Origin: an uncultured Sphingomonadaceae bacterium
GTDB lineage: Bacteria; Pseudomonadota; Alphaproteobacteria; Sphingomonadales; Sphingomonadaceae
DNA length: 64,000 nucleotides
Reading direction: 5' to 3'
Assembly: GCA_913060895.1 (NCBI GenBank)
Contig: CAJXSN010000002.1
Span: 62,001 to 126,000, forward strand
Part shown: piece after piece, positions 54,017 to 62,046 of the stretch
Layout of the letters: each line of letters begins with the position of its first letter
How positions within the stretch are numbered: position 1 is the stretch's first letter
Translations under genes and position numbers: made by a program
The notes under the pieces: model-generated
The model's input: the letters and a program-made list of their open reading frames with translations, nothing else
What the model was told of the DNA's origin: nothing
The model's database searches: none

Positions 54017-54834
54017 TGAAGCCAGATTTCCTCATTATCGGCGCGATGAAATGCGGGACGACTACGTTGTTTCGCGATTTGTCGAAACACCCGTCGATAT
54101 TCGCACCGGGTAATAAGGAACCCGAGGTGTTCCTGCGAGACGTGCAGCCCCGCGACCACGCTGCGGACTATGCTGCATTGTTTGCCGGTGCTGATGCCCG
54201 CCAATTAAAGGGTGAGGCCTCGACCGCTTATACCAAACGCCCGGACATTGTTGATATTCCGGATCGAGCGCTGGCTCTGTGCGGCCCAGACCTAAAATTG
54301 ATCTACCTACGTCGTGATCCTGTAGCGCGCATTGCCAGCCATTACAGACATGCGCTGGAACATGGGACGATTACCGTCCCCTTCTCCGTTGCATTACGTC
54401 AACATCCCGAATTGATCGCTTACACTCGTTATGATTGGCAACTGGAACTATGGCACCAAGCTTTTGGTCGTGAAGCAATTATGGTTCTCGAACTGGAGGA
54501 TTATTCCGCGAACCGTCAGAAGAAACTCGCTGAAGTACTGCATTTCCTGGGATTGAGTGCATCGGAGATGCCTTCCATCGATCCAGAAGAACACGCCAAC
54601 ACAGCCGGAGAGGCAAAAACAATAAGAAACCCTCTGTTGCGCAGTGTGATCTACTCCAATTTTTATCAAAACAAGATCAAAACGCTGTTTTCCGACGAGT
54701 TACGCGCGAAAGTACGAAAGGCCATTCTGCCTTCTCCGGAACGGGCCGAACTTGATATTTCTTCAGCCGACCGTGTCTTTATCAAAGAAAGTCTATCGTC
54801 CAACTCGCCAATCCGCGAAGAGCCTGCTGTATGA
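54016..54834 (+). CDS. sulfotransferase, heparan-sulfate N-/O-sulfotransferase-like
   Basis: 272 residues. PAPS-binding 5'-phosphosulfate loop 'FLIIGAMKCGTTTLFRDLSKH' and 3'-phosphate region 'LIYLRRDPVARIASHYRHAL' are clear; 'NKEPEVF' fits the KE-x-HYF pattern of the family. It should transfer sulfate from PAPS to a carbohydrate hydroxyl or amine in the cytoplasm. No PAPS synthase is in this window, so the donor must come from elsewhere. TAATG join with the GT gene. Confidence 0.9.
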   Translation: MKPDFLIIGAMKCGTTTLFRDLSKHPSIFAPGNKEPEVFLRDVQPRDHAADYAALFAGADARQLKGEASTAYTKRPDIVDIPDRALALCGPDLKLIYLRRDPVARIASHYRHALEHGTITVPFSVALRQHPELIAYTRYDWQLELWHQAFGREAIMVLELEDYSANRQKKLAEVLHFLGLSASEMPSIDPEEHANTAGEAKTIRNPLLRSVIYSNFYQNKIKTLFSDELRAKVRKAILPSPERAELDISSADRVFIKESLSSNSPIREEPAV

Positions 54835-55577
54835 ACTTTGCTTTCAAAACCAAGATGGCAATGCGCAACAATCCGGTGCTGTTCCGGCTACTGTACACCA
54901 GTCGAGAGACGCCGATGATGAAGCGCCGCGTAGTGCGTCCGAATGACGCCGCGTTAATTGAGGGCTTCCCACGCTCTGCCAACACCTTTGCCAGTTATGC
55001 ATTTTTGATCAGCCAAGGCGATGACATTAAGTTCGGCAATCATTTCCACAGCCCCGCCCAATTTGCCTTGGCGCGCCAATATGGCGTCCCTGCGCTGCTT
55101 GTAATCCGTGAACCGGTGGCTGCCTGCCTGTCCTTCGTCATTTTTGACGGATCGATGGAGCCACGCGAAGCTCTTCAGCGTTACATTTCTTTTCACGAGC
55201 CATTGATAAATCGGACCGAACATTTCTGCGTGGCTCCGTTCGACGAGGTTACCAAGAACTTTGGCAAATCTATTGCGCGAATGAATACCCAATTCGGTAC
55301 CAACTTTAGCAATTTCGATCACGATGATGAGTCCGAAAAGCGCGTGTTTGACCGGATCGCTGCAGACCGAGCGAAGCGAGCAGAAAAATTTGGTGATCGC
55401 TACCGTGACCCCATGCGCGCTACAGTTCCCACCGCTGAGAAGCAGGCGCGGAAAAACGACCTCCGCCGCGCTTTTGACGAGCCCGAACTCGCTCCGTTGG
55501 TCATACGGGCGAGACAACTCTTCGATGGCTTGACTGCCGGATTGGAACAGGGAACGCGACGCCGAAACCCGCGATGA
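54831..55577 (+). CDS. divergent sulfotransferase-like P-loop protein
   Basis: 248 residues. 'ALIEGFPRSANTFASYAFLI' is a recognisable but reduced PAPS/P-loop start, and 'LLVIREPVAACLSFVIF' mirrors the 3'-phosphate-binding stretch of sulfotransferases. The rest is basic and lacks the RKG motif of the cytosolic class. The sulfotransferase fold is likely; activity is less certain than for its two neighbours. ATGA overlaps on both sides. Confidence 0.75.
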   Translation: MNFAFKTKMAMRNNPVLFRLLYTSRETPMMKRRVVRPNDAALIEGFPRSANTFASYAFLISQGDDIKFGNHFHSPAQFALARQYGVPALLVIREPVAACLSFVIFDGSMEPREALQRYISFHEPLINRTEHFCVAPFDEVTKNFGKSIARMNTQFGTNFSNFDHDDESEKRVFDRIAADRAKRAEKFGDRYRDPMRATVPTAEKQARKNDLRRAFDEPELAPLVIRARQLFDGLTAGLEQGTRRRNPR

Positions 55578-56893
55578 CAACAGGTTTGCAATCTCTCAAA
55601 GACACCTTCGTCAAGCGGGCGAAAGGCGGTTCCATCCGACGGTTTTCACTCTCGATGTCAGCTGCGGTGCTGGGCCGTCTTTCGCTGCTGGCTCTTAGCA
55701 TTCTTGTTGCCCGCAGTCTGGGTGCAACCGACTACGGAGCATTCACATTTGCCACAGGCCTCGCGCTGGTGCTGGGGCAGTTTGCCGGATTGGGTTGGCC
55801 CACACTGATGAACAGACTTATCCCGGGGTTCAAAAAGGATGGTGACTGGAGTTCAATGCGTGGACTGCTGCGCGCAGGCCCAGCGATCATTCTGACAGCG
55901 TCGCTCGTCTTTTCAAGCGTACTAGTGATCGTATCTTATCGGGTCGGCGAGCTTCGGCTCTCCTTTATACTGTCCGCGTTGCTTACCCCGCCGTTCGCTT
56001 TTTGCATCCTGCGGCGCCAGCAGTTGGCAGCGCTGAAGAAGGCACACTTTGGGATGCTTCTCGATCAGGGATTTGGCGCTCTCGTGACAGTCGGTCTGCT
56101 GTTGATCCTAGGGGGGCTGACGTTGGGTGAGACCGTTGTCGCCTATGCTATAGCTACGCTGGGAGGCACTATGATTGGCGCATCACTTGTGCGCAAATTT
56201 TCTCCGGTCGAGGTGTTTGCAGCAAAGGCGACCTACCGTTTGGCACCTTGGATGGCGACTGCTTTTCCAATCATGATCGGCCTTTCGGCAAAGCTGCTCT
56301 TAGGCAAGACCGACGTCCTCCTGCTCGCTCCACTCGCTGGGCTAGAGGCATCGGGAATATACGGTGCTGCCTGGCGTTTGACATACATTCTTACTTTTCC
56401 CCAAGTCGTCCTGATGACTCTCGTCACCCCCGCCCTCAGCGAAGCGTTTACCAGTGGTCAAGCAGCGCGAGCGCGGCGAATTGTGTTTCTGTCGCTCGGC
56501 TTTACGACGCTGACGACAGCTCCCTTCATCGTCGCATTCTTTGTCTTTGGGCCACAGATCATCGGGCTGATATTCGGTCCCGGTTTTGAAAACGCCACTG
56601 TGCCCCTGCAAATATTGTCTCTCGGACAATTGGCTGTCAGTTTCTCCATGGTCTTTGCCTCCGTCCTGATGATGGGAGGAAGAGAGCGCCTGTTTGCAGG
56701 ATGGAACGTGATACTTCTCGCAATCAATATAGCGGCCTGTCTGATCCTGATCCCGTCGCTTGGTCCCATAGGGGCAGCGATTGCAATGGCGGGTACTGCA
56801 GGGCTGCTTTTGCTTGGTCAGGCTGCGCTGGCTTGGCAACTCGTCTTGCGGAGACCAATTGGACAATTGAAAGCGCAATACAATGTCGAGTAA
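55574..56893 (+). CDS. polysaccharide flippase (Wzx-like, MATE/MOP superfamily)
   Basis: 439 residues with about 12-14 hydrophobic spans and short loops. Opening 'RRFSLSMSAAVLGRLSLLALSILVARSLGATDYGAFTFATG', in parts, is the standard start of polysaccharide biosynthesis proteins. It would flip undecaprenyl-linked repeat units across the inner membrane for the Wzy-like polymerase. The last bases overlap the next sulfotransferase gene by 11. Confidence 0.88.
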   Translation: MTTGLQSLKDTFVKRAKGGSIRRFSLSMSAAVLGRLSLLALSILVARSLGATDYGAFTFATGLALVLGQFAGLGWPTLMNRLIPGFKKDGDWSSMRGLLRAGPAIILTASLVFSSVLVIVSYRVGELRLSFILSALLTPPFAFCILRRQQLAALKKAHFGMLLDQGFGALVTVGLLLILGGLTLGETVVAYAIATLGGTMIGASLVRKFSPVEVFAAKATYRLAPWMATAFPIMIGLSAKLLLGKTDVLLLAPLAGLEASGIYGAAWRLTYILTFPQVVLMTLVTPALSEAFTSGQAARARRIVFLSLGFTTLTTAPFIVAFFVFGPQIIGLIFGPGFENATVPLQILSLGQLAVSFSMVFASVLMMGGRERLFAGWNVILLAINIAACLILIPSLGPIGAAIAMAGTAGLLLLGQAALAWQLVLRRPIGQLKAQYNVE

Positions 56894-57725
56894 TTTTGTA
56901 CAAAGCACGGTTCTTCGATCCATTGCTCTTCGGGCAGTGCGAACTGCAGCGCGAGCGCAATTCTGGCGCACCGGGCCCCGTGTTTTCGTCAATTCTATTC
57001 CCAAGGCAGGCACACACTTGCTCACCTCCGAGCTTGACCGAATAACTCCATTACAGAATTGCCGCCTACACTTGAATGCCGCCCAATTGGGCACGAATGA
57101 TGCTGCTGACGGCGGCGCACCATCGATAAATAAGGAGAGTTTATCACATCAGATTGGCACTGTGCGGGGCAGCCAGTACTTTACCGGACATCTTCCGTGG
57201 TCCGTAGAGCTGCAGTCCGTATTATCTTCGGCTGATATCAGCAGTATTTTCATATTGCGTGATCCCCGCGATATCCTGGTTTCCCGTTATCACTATGTGA
57301 CCGCGCTTAGACGGCACCACCTTCACGATTTTCTAACGAGCGTTTCTGATAAGCCGGTCGATGTGTATCGCAAGTTGGTGCTCGGGCATGAAGGCGCCCC
57401 CTTTATTCGCCCTATGCGTCATATGCTGCGCCAATACTTGCCTTGGCAAGCTGCTTCTGGAGTATTGACGGTACGTTTCGAAGATTTGGTTGGAGCAAGA
57501 GGCGGCGGAAATGATGCTATCAAGCAGCTTTGGCTGGAGAAAATTGCGGGGCACATCGGCGTAGCATTGAATAACAGGCAATTTGAACCGTCAGCCCCCC
57601 CAAAAAAGACGCCAACCTTGCGCAAAGGAAAAGCCGGTGCCTGGAGCGACGAACTCCCTTCCGAAATAGCCTCTCTTATCGACGAGGAATGCGGGCCGGA
57701 AATGATGGCTATCGGTTATCCGTAA
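56883..57725 (+). CDS. sulfotransferase, cytosolic (Sulfotransfer_1) type
   Basis: 280 residues. 5'-PSB loop 'VNSIPKAGTHLLTSEL', 3'-PB loop 'FILRDPRDILVSRYHYVTAL' and the PAPS-contact 'TLRKGKAGAWSDEL' (RKGxxGxW) are all present, so this copy looks fully equipped. Long relative to many bacterial members by an insertion near 'SINKESLSHQIGTVRG'. It is the last gene of the plus-strand run and ends 47 bases from the convergent operon. Sulfation of the exopolysaccharide is the expected role. Confidence 0.9.
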   Translation: MSSNFVQSTVLRSIALRAVRTAARAQFWRTGPRVFVNSIPKAGTHLLTSELDRITPLQNCRLHLNAAQLGTNDAADGGAPSINKESLSHQIGTVRGSQYFTGHLPWSVELQSVLSSADISSIFILRDPRDILVSRYHYVTALRRHHLHDFLTSVSDKPVDVYRKLVLGHEGAPFIRPMRHMLRQYLPWQAASGVLTVRFEDLVGARGGGNDAIKQLWLEKIAGHIGVALNNRQFEPSAPPKKTPTLRKGKAGAWSDELPSEIASLIDEECGPEMMAIGYP

Positions 57726-57772
57726 TCGGGCCTACGAGCCCAGTCGCGATATTTCACCTGCAGCGATAACAG

Positions 57773-59020
57773 CTATTGTTGACGAATTTGCAAATCTGCA
57801 AATTCGGCCTGTTGTGAACGACCGCCCAGATTCCGGCCGGTTTGGAGCATCAATTGCTGAACAGGGCACCCTGCCTCCGGTATACGGAATTCAAAGGATG
57901 ATAAACTCCAGTCATCGCTCTCTCTACCTTCTGGCACTCTCGATTGCCCAAGGGATTGATCCAAGCATCCGACTATCCATGTGAGCTCATCATTCTGTCC
58001 TGACCGGCGAAGCATACTCATGCGATAACTGCCGGGAGAAAGGCGCAAAGTTTGCGTCACCGCAGGCGCCGTTACTCTACTGGAAGTGCGCACAAAAAGT
58101 GACGATCTTCCTTCGGGTCCGCCGGTCTCATTGACAGATACAACCGTTCGCTTGGCAGAGCCGTACTGCCAAGCGAACGGGTTAGTAGTTTCCTCGGTAT
58201 CAACAGAAAGAGTGGCAAAGCGAACAAACGCGGCATCGTTGATTCCATCCCTTTGTGTCTCCTCGTCCACTTCTTCTGCGACGCGGGCCAGCGTATCTGT
58301 TTGTCCGAGCGTTAGAAGACTTGCATAAACTGCGGCTTTTTCGGGATCGCTGATTTGCGCGCCAGCGGCCTTCAAATCGACCAACATCGAACCCATCGAA
58401 TTTGCAGCATCGGCATTAGCGAATTTGGGCGTAGCTGCGAACAACTCGGAACGCCACGGAGGGTTTTCCAAAAGCCGATCAGCAAGAAGCCCCCGCAACT
58501 CCGCATCACCGAGCATCAGGGAGACCAACTGGAAGCTTTCTGATGATATCTCACGACGACGAAGCAGCGCGTCCATACGGTCGATGACTAGCGGACGATC
58601 TGCTTCGGACAGGCCCACCATCATCAATTTTGCCTGAGATTGAGAGTCGCGCCAACCCAGCAATCCTACCGTCTTCAAGTGAGGATTGCCGAGAGTATCC
58701 AGCAAGGGTGTATCAAGACCCGACTCAATTTCTGCGAGGATACGAACGGAACTCTGATGAACAGGTTGCTGCTGAATGGCCTTACGAGCAATGCGCAATG
58801 CATTTTCAGTATCGCCGGTTGCTGCAAGCGCAATAGCTTCATCGCTCATTGCATCCGAGGACCGGTAGGGAGAGGCAAAGCCCAACCCGACCATACCCGC
58901 CTGATCAACGGCGCTGCCTAAGCCATGCCAAAGTATTAGAGCCGCTACAGCGAATCCGATTAGGCGCGTGCGACCATTACCAATACCGAATGAGTTTTTT
59001 GCATCTTCAGCAGTGGTCAT
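57773..59020 (-). CDS. unknown TPR-like exopolysaccharide-locus protein with membrane anchor
   Basis: 415 residues. A single N-terminal hydrophobic segment ('TRLIGFAVAALILWHGLGS') is followed by a TPR-like helix pair ('DTENALRIARKAIQQQPVHQ') and a helical middle. A C-terminal beta-rich part has 'SYRMSMLRRSGQNDELTWIVGC' and 'LSSFEFRIPEAGCPVQQLML', resembling a carbohydrate-binding jelly roll, with a possible disulfide. It follows wzc by 14 bases, so works with export. I do not recognise a named family. Confidence 0.72.
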   Translation of the reverse strand: MTTAEDAKNSFGIGNGRTRLIGFAVAALILWHGLGSAVDQAGMVGLGFASPYRSSDAMSDEAIALAATGDTENALRIARKAIQQQPVHQSSVRILAEIESGLDTPLLDTLGNPHLKTVGLLGWRDSQSQAKLMMVGLSEADRPLVIDRMDALLRRREISSESFQLVSLMLGDAELRGLLADRLLENPPWRSELFAATPKFANADAANSMGSMLVDLKAAGAQISDPEKAAVYASLLTLGQTDTLARVAEEVDEETQRDGINDAAFVRFATLSVDTEETTNPFAWQYGSAKRTVVSVNETGGPEGRSSLFVRTSSRVTAPAVTQTLRLSPGSYRMSMLRRSGQNDELTWIVGCLDQSLGQSRVPEGRESDDWSLSSFEFRIPEAGCPVQQLMLQTGRNLGGRSQQAEFADLQIRQQ

Positions 59021-59034
59021 AGCCAGCCTCGTCC

Positions 59035-61227
59035 TTATGAGTTGGCATAATCGTATTCATATTCCTGATAGTAATACTGATAGCCTTCGCCCTTCGCGTC
59101 GAATTTCGTCATCACCAAACCAAGCAGTTGTTTCGCATGATTATTCAAGCGGGCAATCATATCTCTGGTCTGGGCAGGCCGCCATTCACCGGCTTCTAGC
59201 GCAAACAGAGTCGCATCAACATGAGATGACAGGATCAATGCGTCGGACAGGCCAAGGACCGGTGGGCCGTCAATAAGAATATGATCGTATTTTTCACCGC
59301 ACACGTCCAGAAGGTTCTTAAATGCAACGGATGAAAGCAGATCAACAGGGTTGGGTGGAATGTGCCCGGACGGCAAGAAATCGATTGCAAGCGGCTCCTG
59401 AACAGTACGGATGGCATCTGCAATAACCGTCTGGCCAGCCAGCACCTCGGCCAGACCATTTTCGTTATCTAGACCAAGCAGTTTATGCATATTGGGTCGC
59501 CGCATATCTGCATCCACCATCAGAACGCGGTTGCCGCGCCGGACCAGATTTTTTGCGATAGCAAAGCTGGTCGTCGACTTGCCTTCGCCGGCACGGCCAC
59601 TGGTTGTAAACAACGATTTGGGCACCCCGCCCGTACCTGAAAGTGCGAGGATCGACGTCAAAGTCTGGAAAGATTCTGATATGTTCGAAAGATTCTCTTC
59701 CAACGCTTGCTCGATATCCACGCCCTTCGGACGCGGAATCGTTGCCAGTAGGGGAACCGACAGATGCCGGCGGACATCGTCCGGTGTACGAATGCGGTTG
59801 AAAATCTGCTCGCGGAGCAGAGTTGCCAGTGCCGCCAGAACAAGTCCGAGGACGAGAGCGATCATCATGTTACGCGTCGGTTGTGGAGCAAACGGAATGC
59901 GCGGACGCTCTGCCTTGTCAACAACGGTGATATTGTTGCCAGTCAAACCGGCGGACGCGGTAAGTTCACGGTAGCGCTGGAGTAACCCGTCGTACAAAGC
60001 ACGGTTGGTCGCTACCTCGCGGTTAAGAATACTGTATTCTACATTGCGGGACTGCTCGCCTTGCTGTTGTCCGGTAAGGCCCTGCAGTGCTGAGCCCAAT
60101 TCACGCTCCCTGCCTAAGGTTGCCTCATAATTGCGGCGGATCGAATCCTTGATGTTTGCAGAAATCGAAGAAATTTCACGCTCGATCTGGCCTAGCTCCG
60201 CTTCGGCTTCCTGAACTTCCGGCGAGTTGCTGATATAGCGCTGCTTAACTTCAGCTAGCTGTGCTCGCAGCTCGGCTCGCCGGCGAAGCAGATTGGAAAC
60301 AGCAGAGTTCTGATAGACTGCAGGAAGACTTAAAGCAGGGCTATTCTGCGCAGAGCGCCACGATTGCTCTGCCTGAATGCGCGCGCTACGTGCCTGGACG
60401 AGTTCTTGGTTAGTCTGACTGATAGTATCGTTGGTCAAAGACCCGCTCGGGTCTCCATCCGCATTGCTTCCCGTCGAGACAATCCCTGTATTGCGCGCAT
60501 ATGTGGCGAGATTAGCTTCGGAATCTTCTAGCCGTTCTCGCGCTTCGGCCAGTTGTTCTGCGACGAATTGCCGAGCGTAGGCGGTAACATTGAAACGGCG
60601 GGTCAGGCTGTCTTCAATATAATTTTCAGTGTAACTATTTGTTACCCTCGAGGCCAAATTGGCATCGGGGCTGGCAAAGGTAATTGTGATGATCCTCGAT
60701 TCGGGAACTTTTGTAACCGTGCGGTTTTGAAGCAGTTGTCCGACAACTGCTCGCTTGCGTGCGTCTGCAGCTTCACGGCCAGACAGGTCTTCCGAGACGG
60801 GGTTTGCATTCATCGCAACCAAAAAATCGTCATTGTTCAGCAGACCGAGATCTTCCGCGACTGCCTCTGCTATAGCACGACTTTCGATGATTTCGATTTG
60901 AGTGCGAAGAAACTCATCGCTGCCCTGGGCAGGAATCTCTGCCTGAACATCCTCGACATCCAGAACATTGGACTGACGGGAATCGACTTCCAACGTGGAT
61001 TCAGCGCGGAACATCGGCACTGAGAGTGCAGTTAAAACAGCAGCGGCCAACATTGTGCCAGTAAGGACGCCAAGGATGATCCACTTGTTGCGCATCACCA
61101 CAGCGCGCAGTTCGACAAAATCAATCAGTTGACCGTCATCGCTTCTGGCAGAGTCATTACCAATCATGCGGGTAGGCTCGACAAGAGGCACCTGATCCGG
61201 TTGAGCAAGAGGACCCGAAGGATTCAT
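59035..61227 (-). CDS. Wzc/BceF-type polysaccharide co-polymerase and tyrosine autokinase
   Basis: 730 residues. N-terminal Wzz domain with two membrane spans ('NKWIILGVLTGTMLAAAVLTA' and 'RNMMIALVLGLVLAALATLL'), a long periplasmic coiled coil with a GNVR-like 'EYSILNREVATNRALYDGLL', and a C-terminal BY-kinase from about residue 545: Walker A 'TSGRAGEGKSTTSF', Walker A' 'LMVDADMRRP', Walker B 'ILIDGPPVLGLSD'. It ends in a tyrosine cluster 'YQYYYQEYEYDY', the phospho-acceptor tail. It controls chain length and export with Wza encoded upstream. Confidence 0.95.
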   Translation of the reverse strand: MNPSGPLAQPDQVPLVEPTRMIGNDSARSDDGQLIDFVELRAVVMRNKWIILGVLTGTMLAAAVLTALSVPMFRAESTLEVDSRQSNVLDVEDVQAEIPAQGSDEFLRTQIEIIESRAIAEAVAEDLGLLNNDDFLVAMNANPVSEDLSGREAADARKRAVVGQLLQNRTVTKVPESRIITITFASPDANLASRVTNSYTENYIEDSLTRRFNVTAYARQFVAEQLAEARERLEDSEANLATYARNTGIVSTGSNADGDPSGSLTNDTISQTNQELVQARSARIQAEQSWRSAQNSPALSLPAVYQNSAVSNLLRRRAELRAQLAEVKQRYISNSPEVQEAEAELGQIEREISSISANIKDSIRRNYEATLGRERELGSALQGLTGQQQGEQSRNVEYSILNREVATNRALYDGLLQRYRELTASAGLTGNNITVVDKAERPRIPFAPQPTRNMMIALVLGLVLAALATLLREQIFNRIRTPDDVRRHLSVPLLATIPRPKGVDIEQALEENLSNISESFQTLTSILALSGTGGVPKSLFTTSGRAGEGKSTTSFAIAKNLVRRGNRVLMVDADMRRPNMHKLLGLDNENGLAEVLAGQTVIADAIRTVQEPLAIDFLPSGHIPPNPVDLLSSVAFKNLLDVCGEKYDHILIDGPPVLGLSDALILSSHVDATLFALEAGEWRPAQTRDMIARLNNHAKQLLGLVMTKFDAKGEGYQYYYQEYEYDYANS

Positions 61228-61276
61228 AAATCTGATTTCCAGCTAAATAATAAAAATTACAATGACCTCAACGCCA

Positions 61277-61987
61277 TTAAAGCGCTCTGAACACTGCGGC
61301 TGCCAATGGCGAGGCACGAAGCAGCTCCAGATAATCCCGCCGTGCATTATCGAGATGCACCACAACCACATCACCAGAGATCAACTGTGGATCGTCCTGC
61401 ATACCGCGTTCGATTGCAGTCAAATTGAACAACGCTCCAAACCGTTGCCCTTCGATTGTGCGGAAAACCACCACGTCATCGCGGCTTGCAAGTTCATTAG
61501 TTCCCCGTGCCCGTGCGATCGCTCCAAGCAATGTCATATCCTTGTCGGCAGAGAAAACACCCGAAGAATTCACCGCACCCTCGACCACAATACGGCGCGT
61601 CGCTGCTTCCAGCAGCATGACGGTAACATCGGGATTTCTCAAGTAGACCTGGCCGAGACCGCTCTCTATCTGCCGGGCCAATTCGAAAACCGTGTCTCCA
61701 TTAGCGTCAAGTCGGCCGAGCAGGGGAAAAGCAATCGCTCCAGTGGAATCCAGCGTTATCTCGTCAAAAGACAAATCCGGCTCCCGAAATGTGCGAATGC
61801 TGATCTTGTCATTCGGACCGAGAGGATATGTTGAAGCATCGATGTCCTTGAGAGGAGCCTCGAATTGGGCAGCAACCTCGCCAATGGGACGGGACTGCTG
61901 CTCGATTGTGCCGCTACACCCTGTCAGAAGCAGAAGCAAACCACTCAGCATCAATGTGTTAATCCGCAAAACTCTCACTCCGAACAC
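61277..61987 (-). CDS. polysaccharide export outer-membrane lipoprotein (Wza/Poly_export family)
   Basis: 236 residues. Lipobox 'LLLLLTGC' near residues 17-24. The first export domain begins at 'YPLGPNDKISIRTFREPDLS' and a SLBB domain follows ('NPDVTVMLLEAATRRIVVEGAVNSSGVF' in parts). It forms the outer-membrane channel for polymer. Start is GTG at 61987; a second GTG three codons on is possible. First gene after the O-antigen ligase-like gene (59 bases) and before wzc (49 bases). Confidence 0.92.
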   Translation of the reverse strand: MFGVRVLRINTLMLSGLLLLLTGCSGTIEQQSRPIGEVAAQFEAPLKDIDASTYPLGPNDKISIRTFREPDLSFDEITLDSTGAIAFPLLGRLDANGDTVFELARQIESGLGQVYLRNPDVTVMLLEAATRRIVVEGAVNSSGVFSADKDMTLLGAIARARGTNELASRDDVVVFRTIEGQRFGALFNLTAIERGMQDDPQLISGDVVVVHLDNARRDYLELLRASPLAAAVFRAL

Positions 61988-62046
61988 AAACCATCAGTAT
62001 CCCACGGCGAGCGCTATCGCACGGTGGGCAGCTATAAGAAAGGGGG

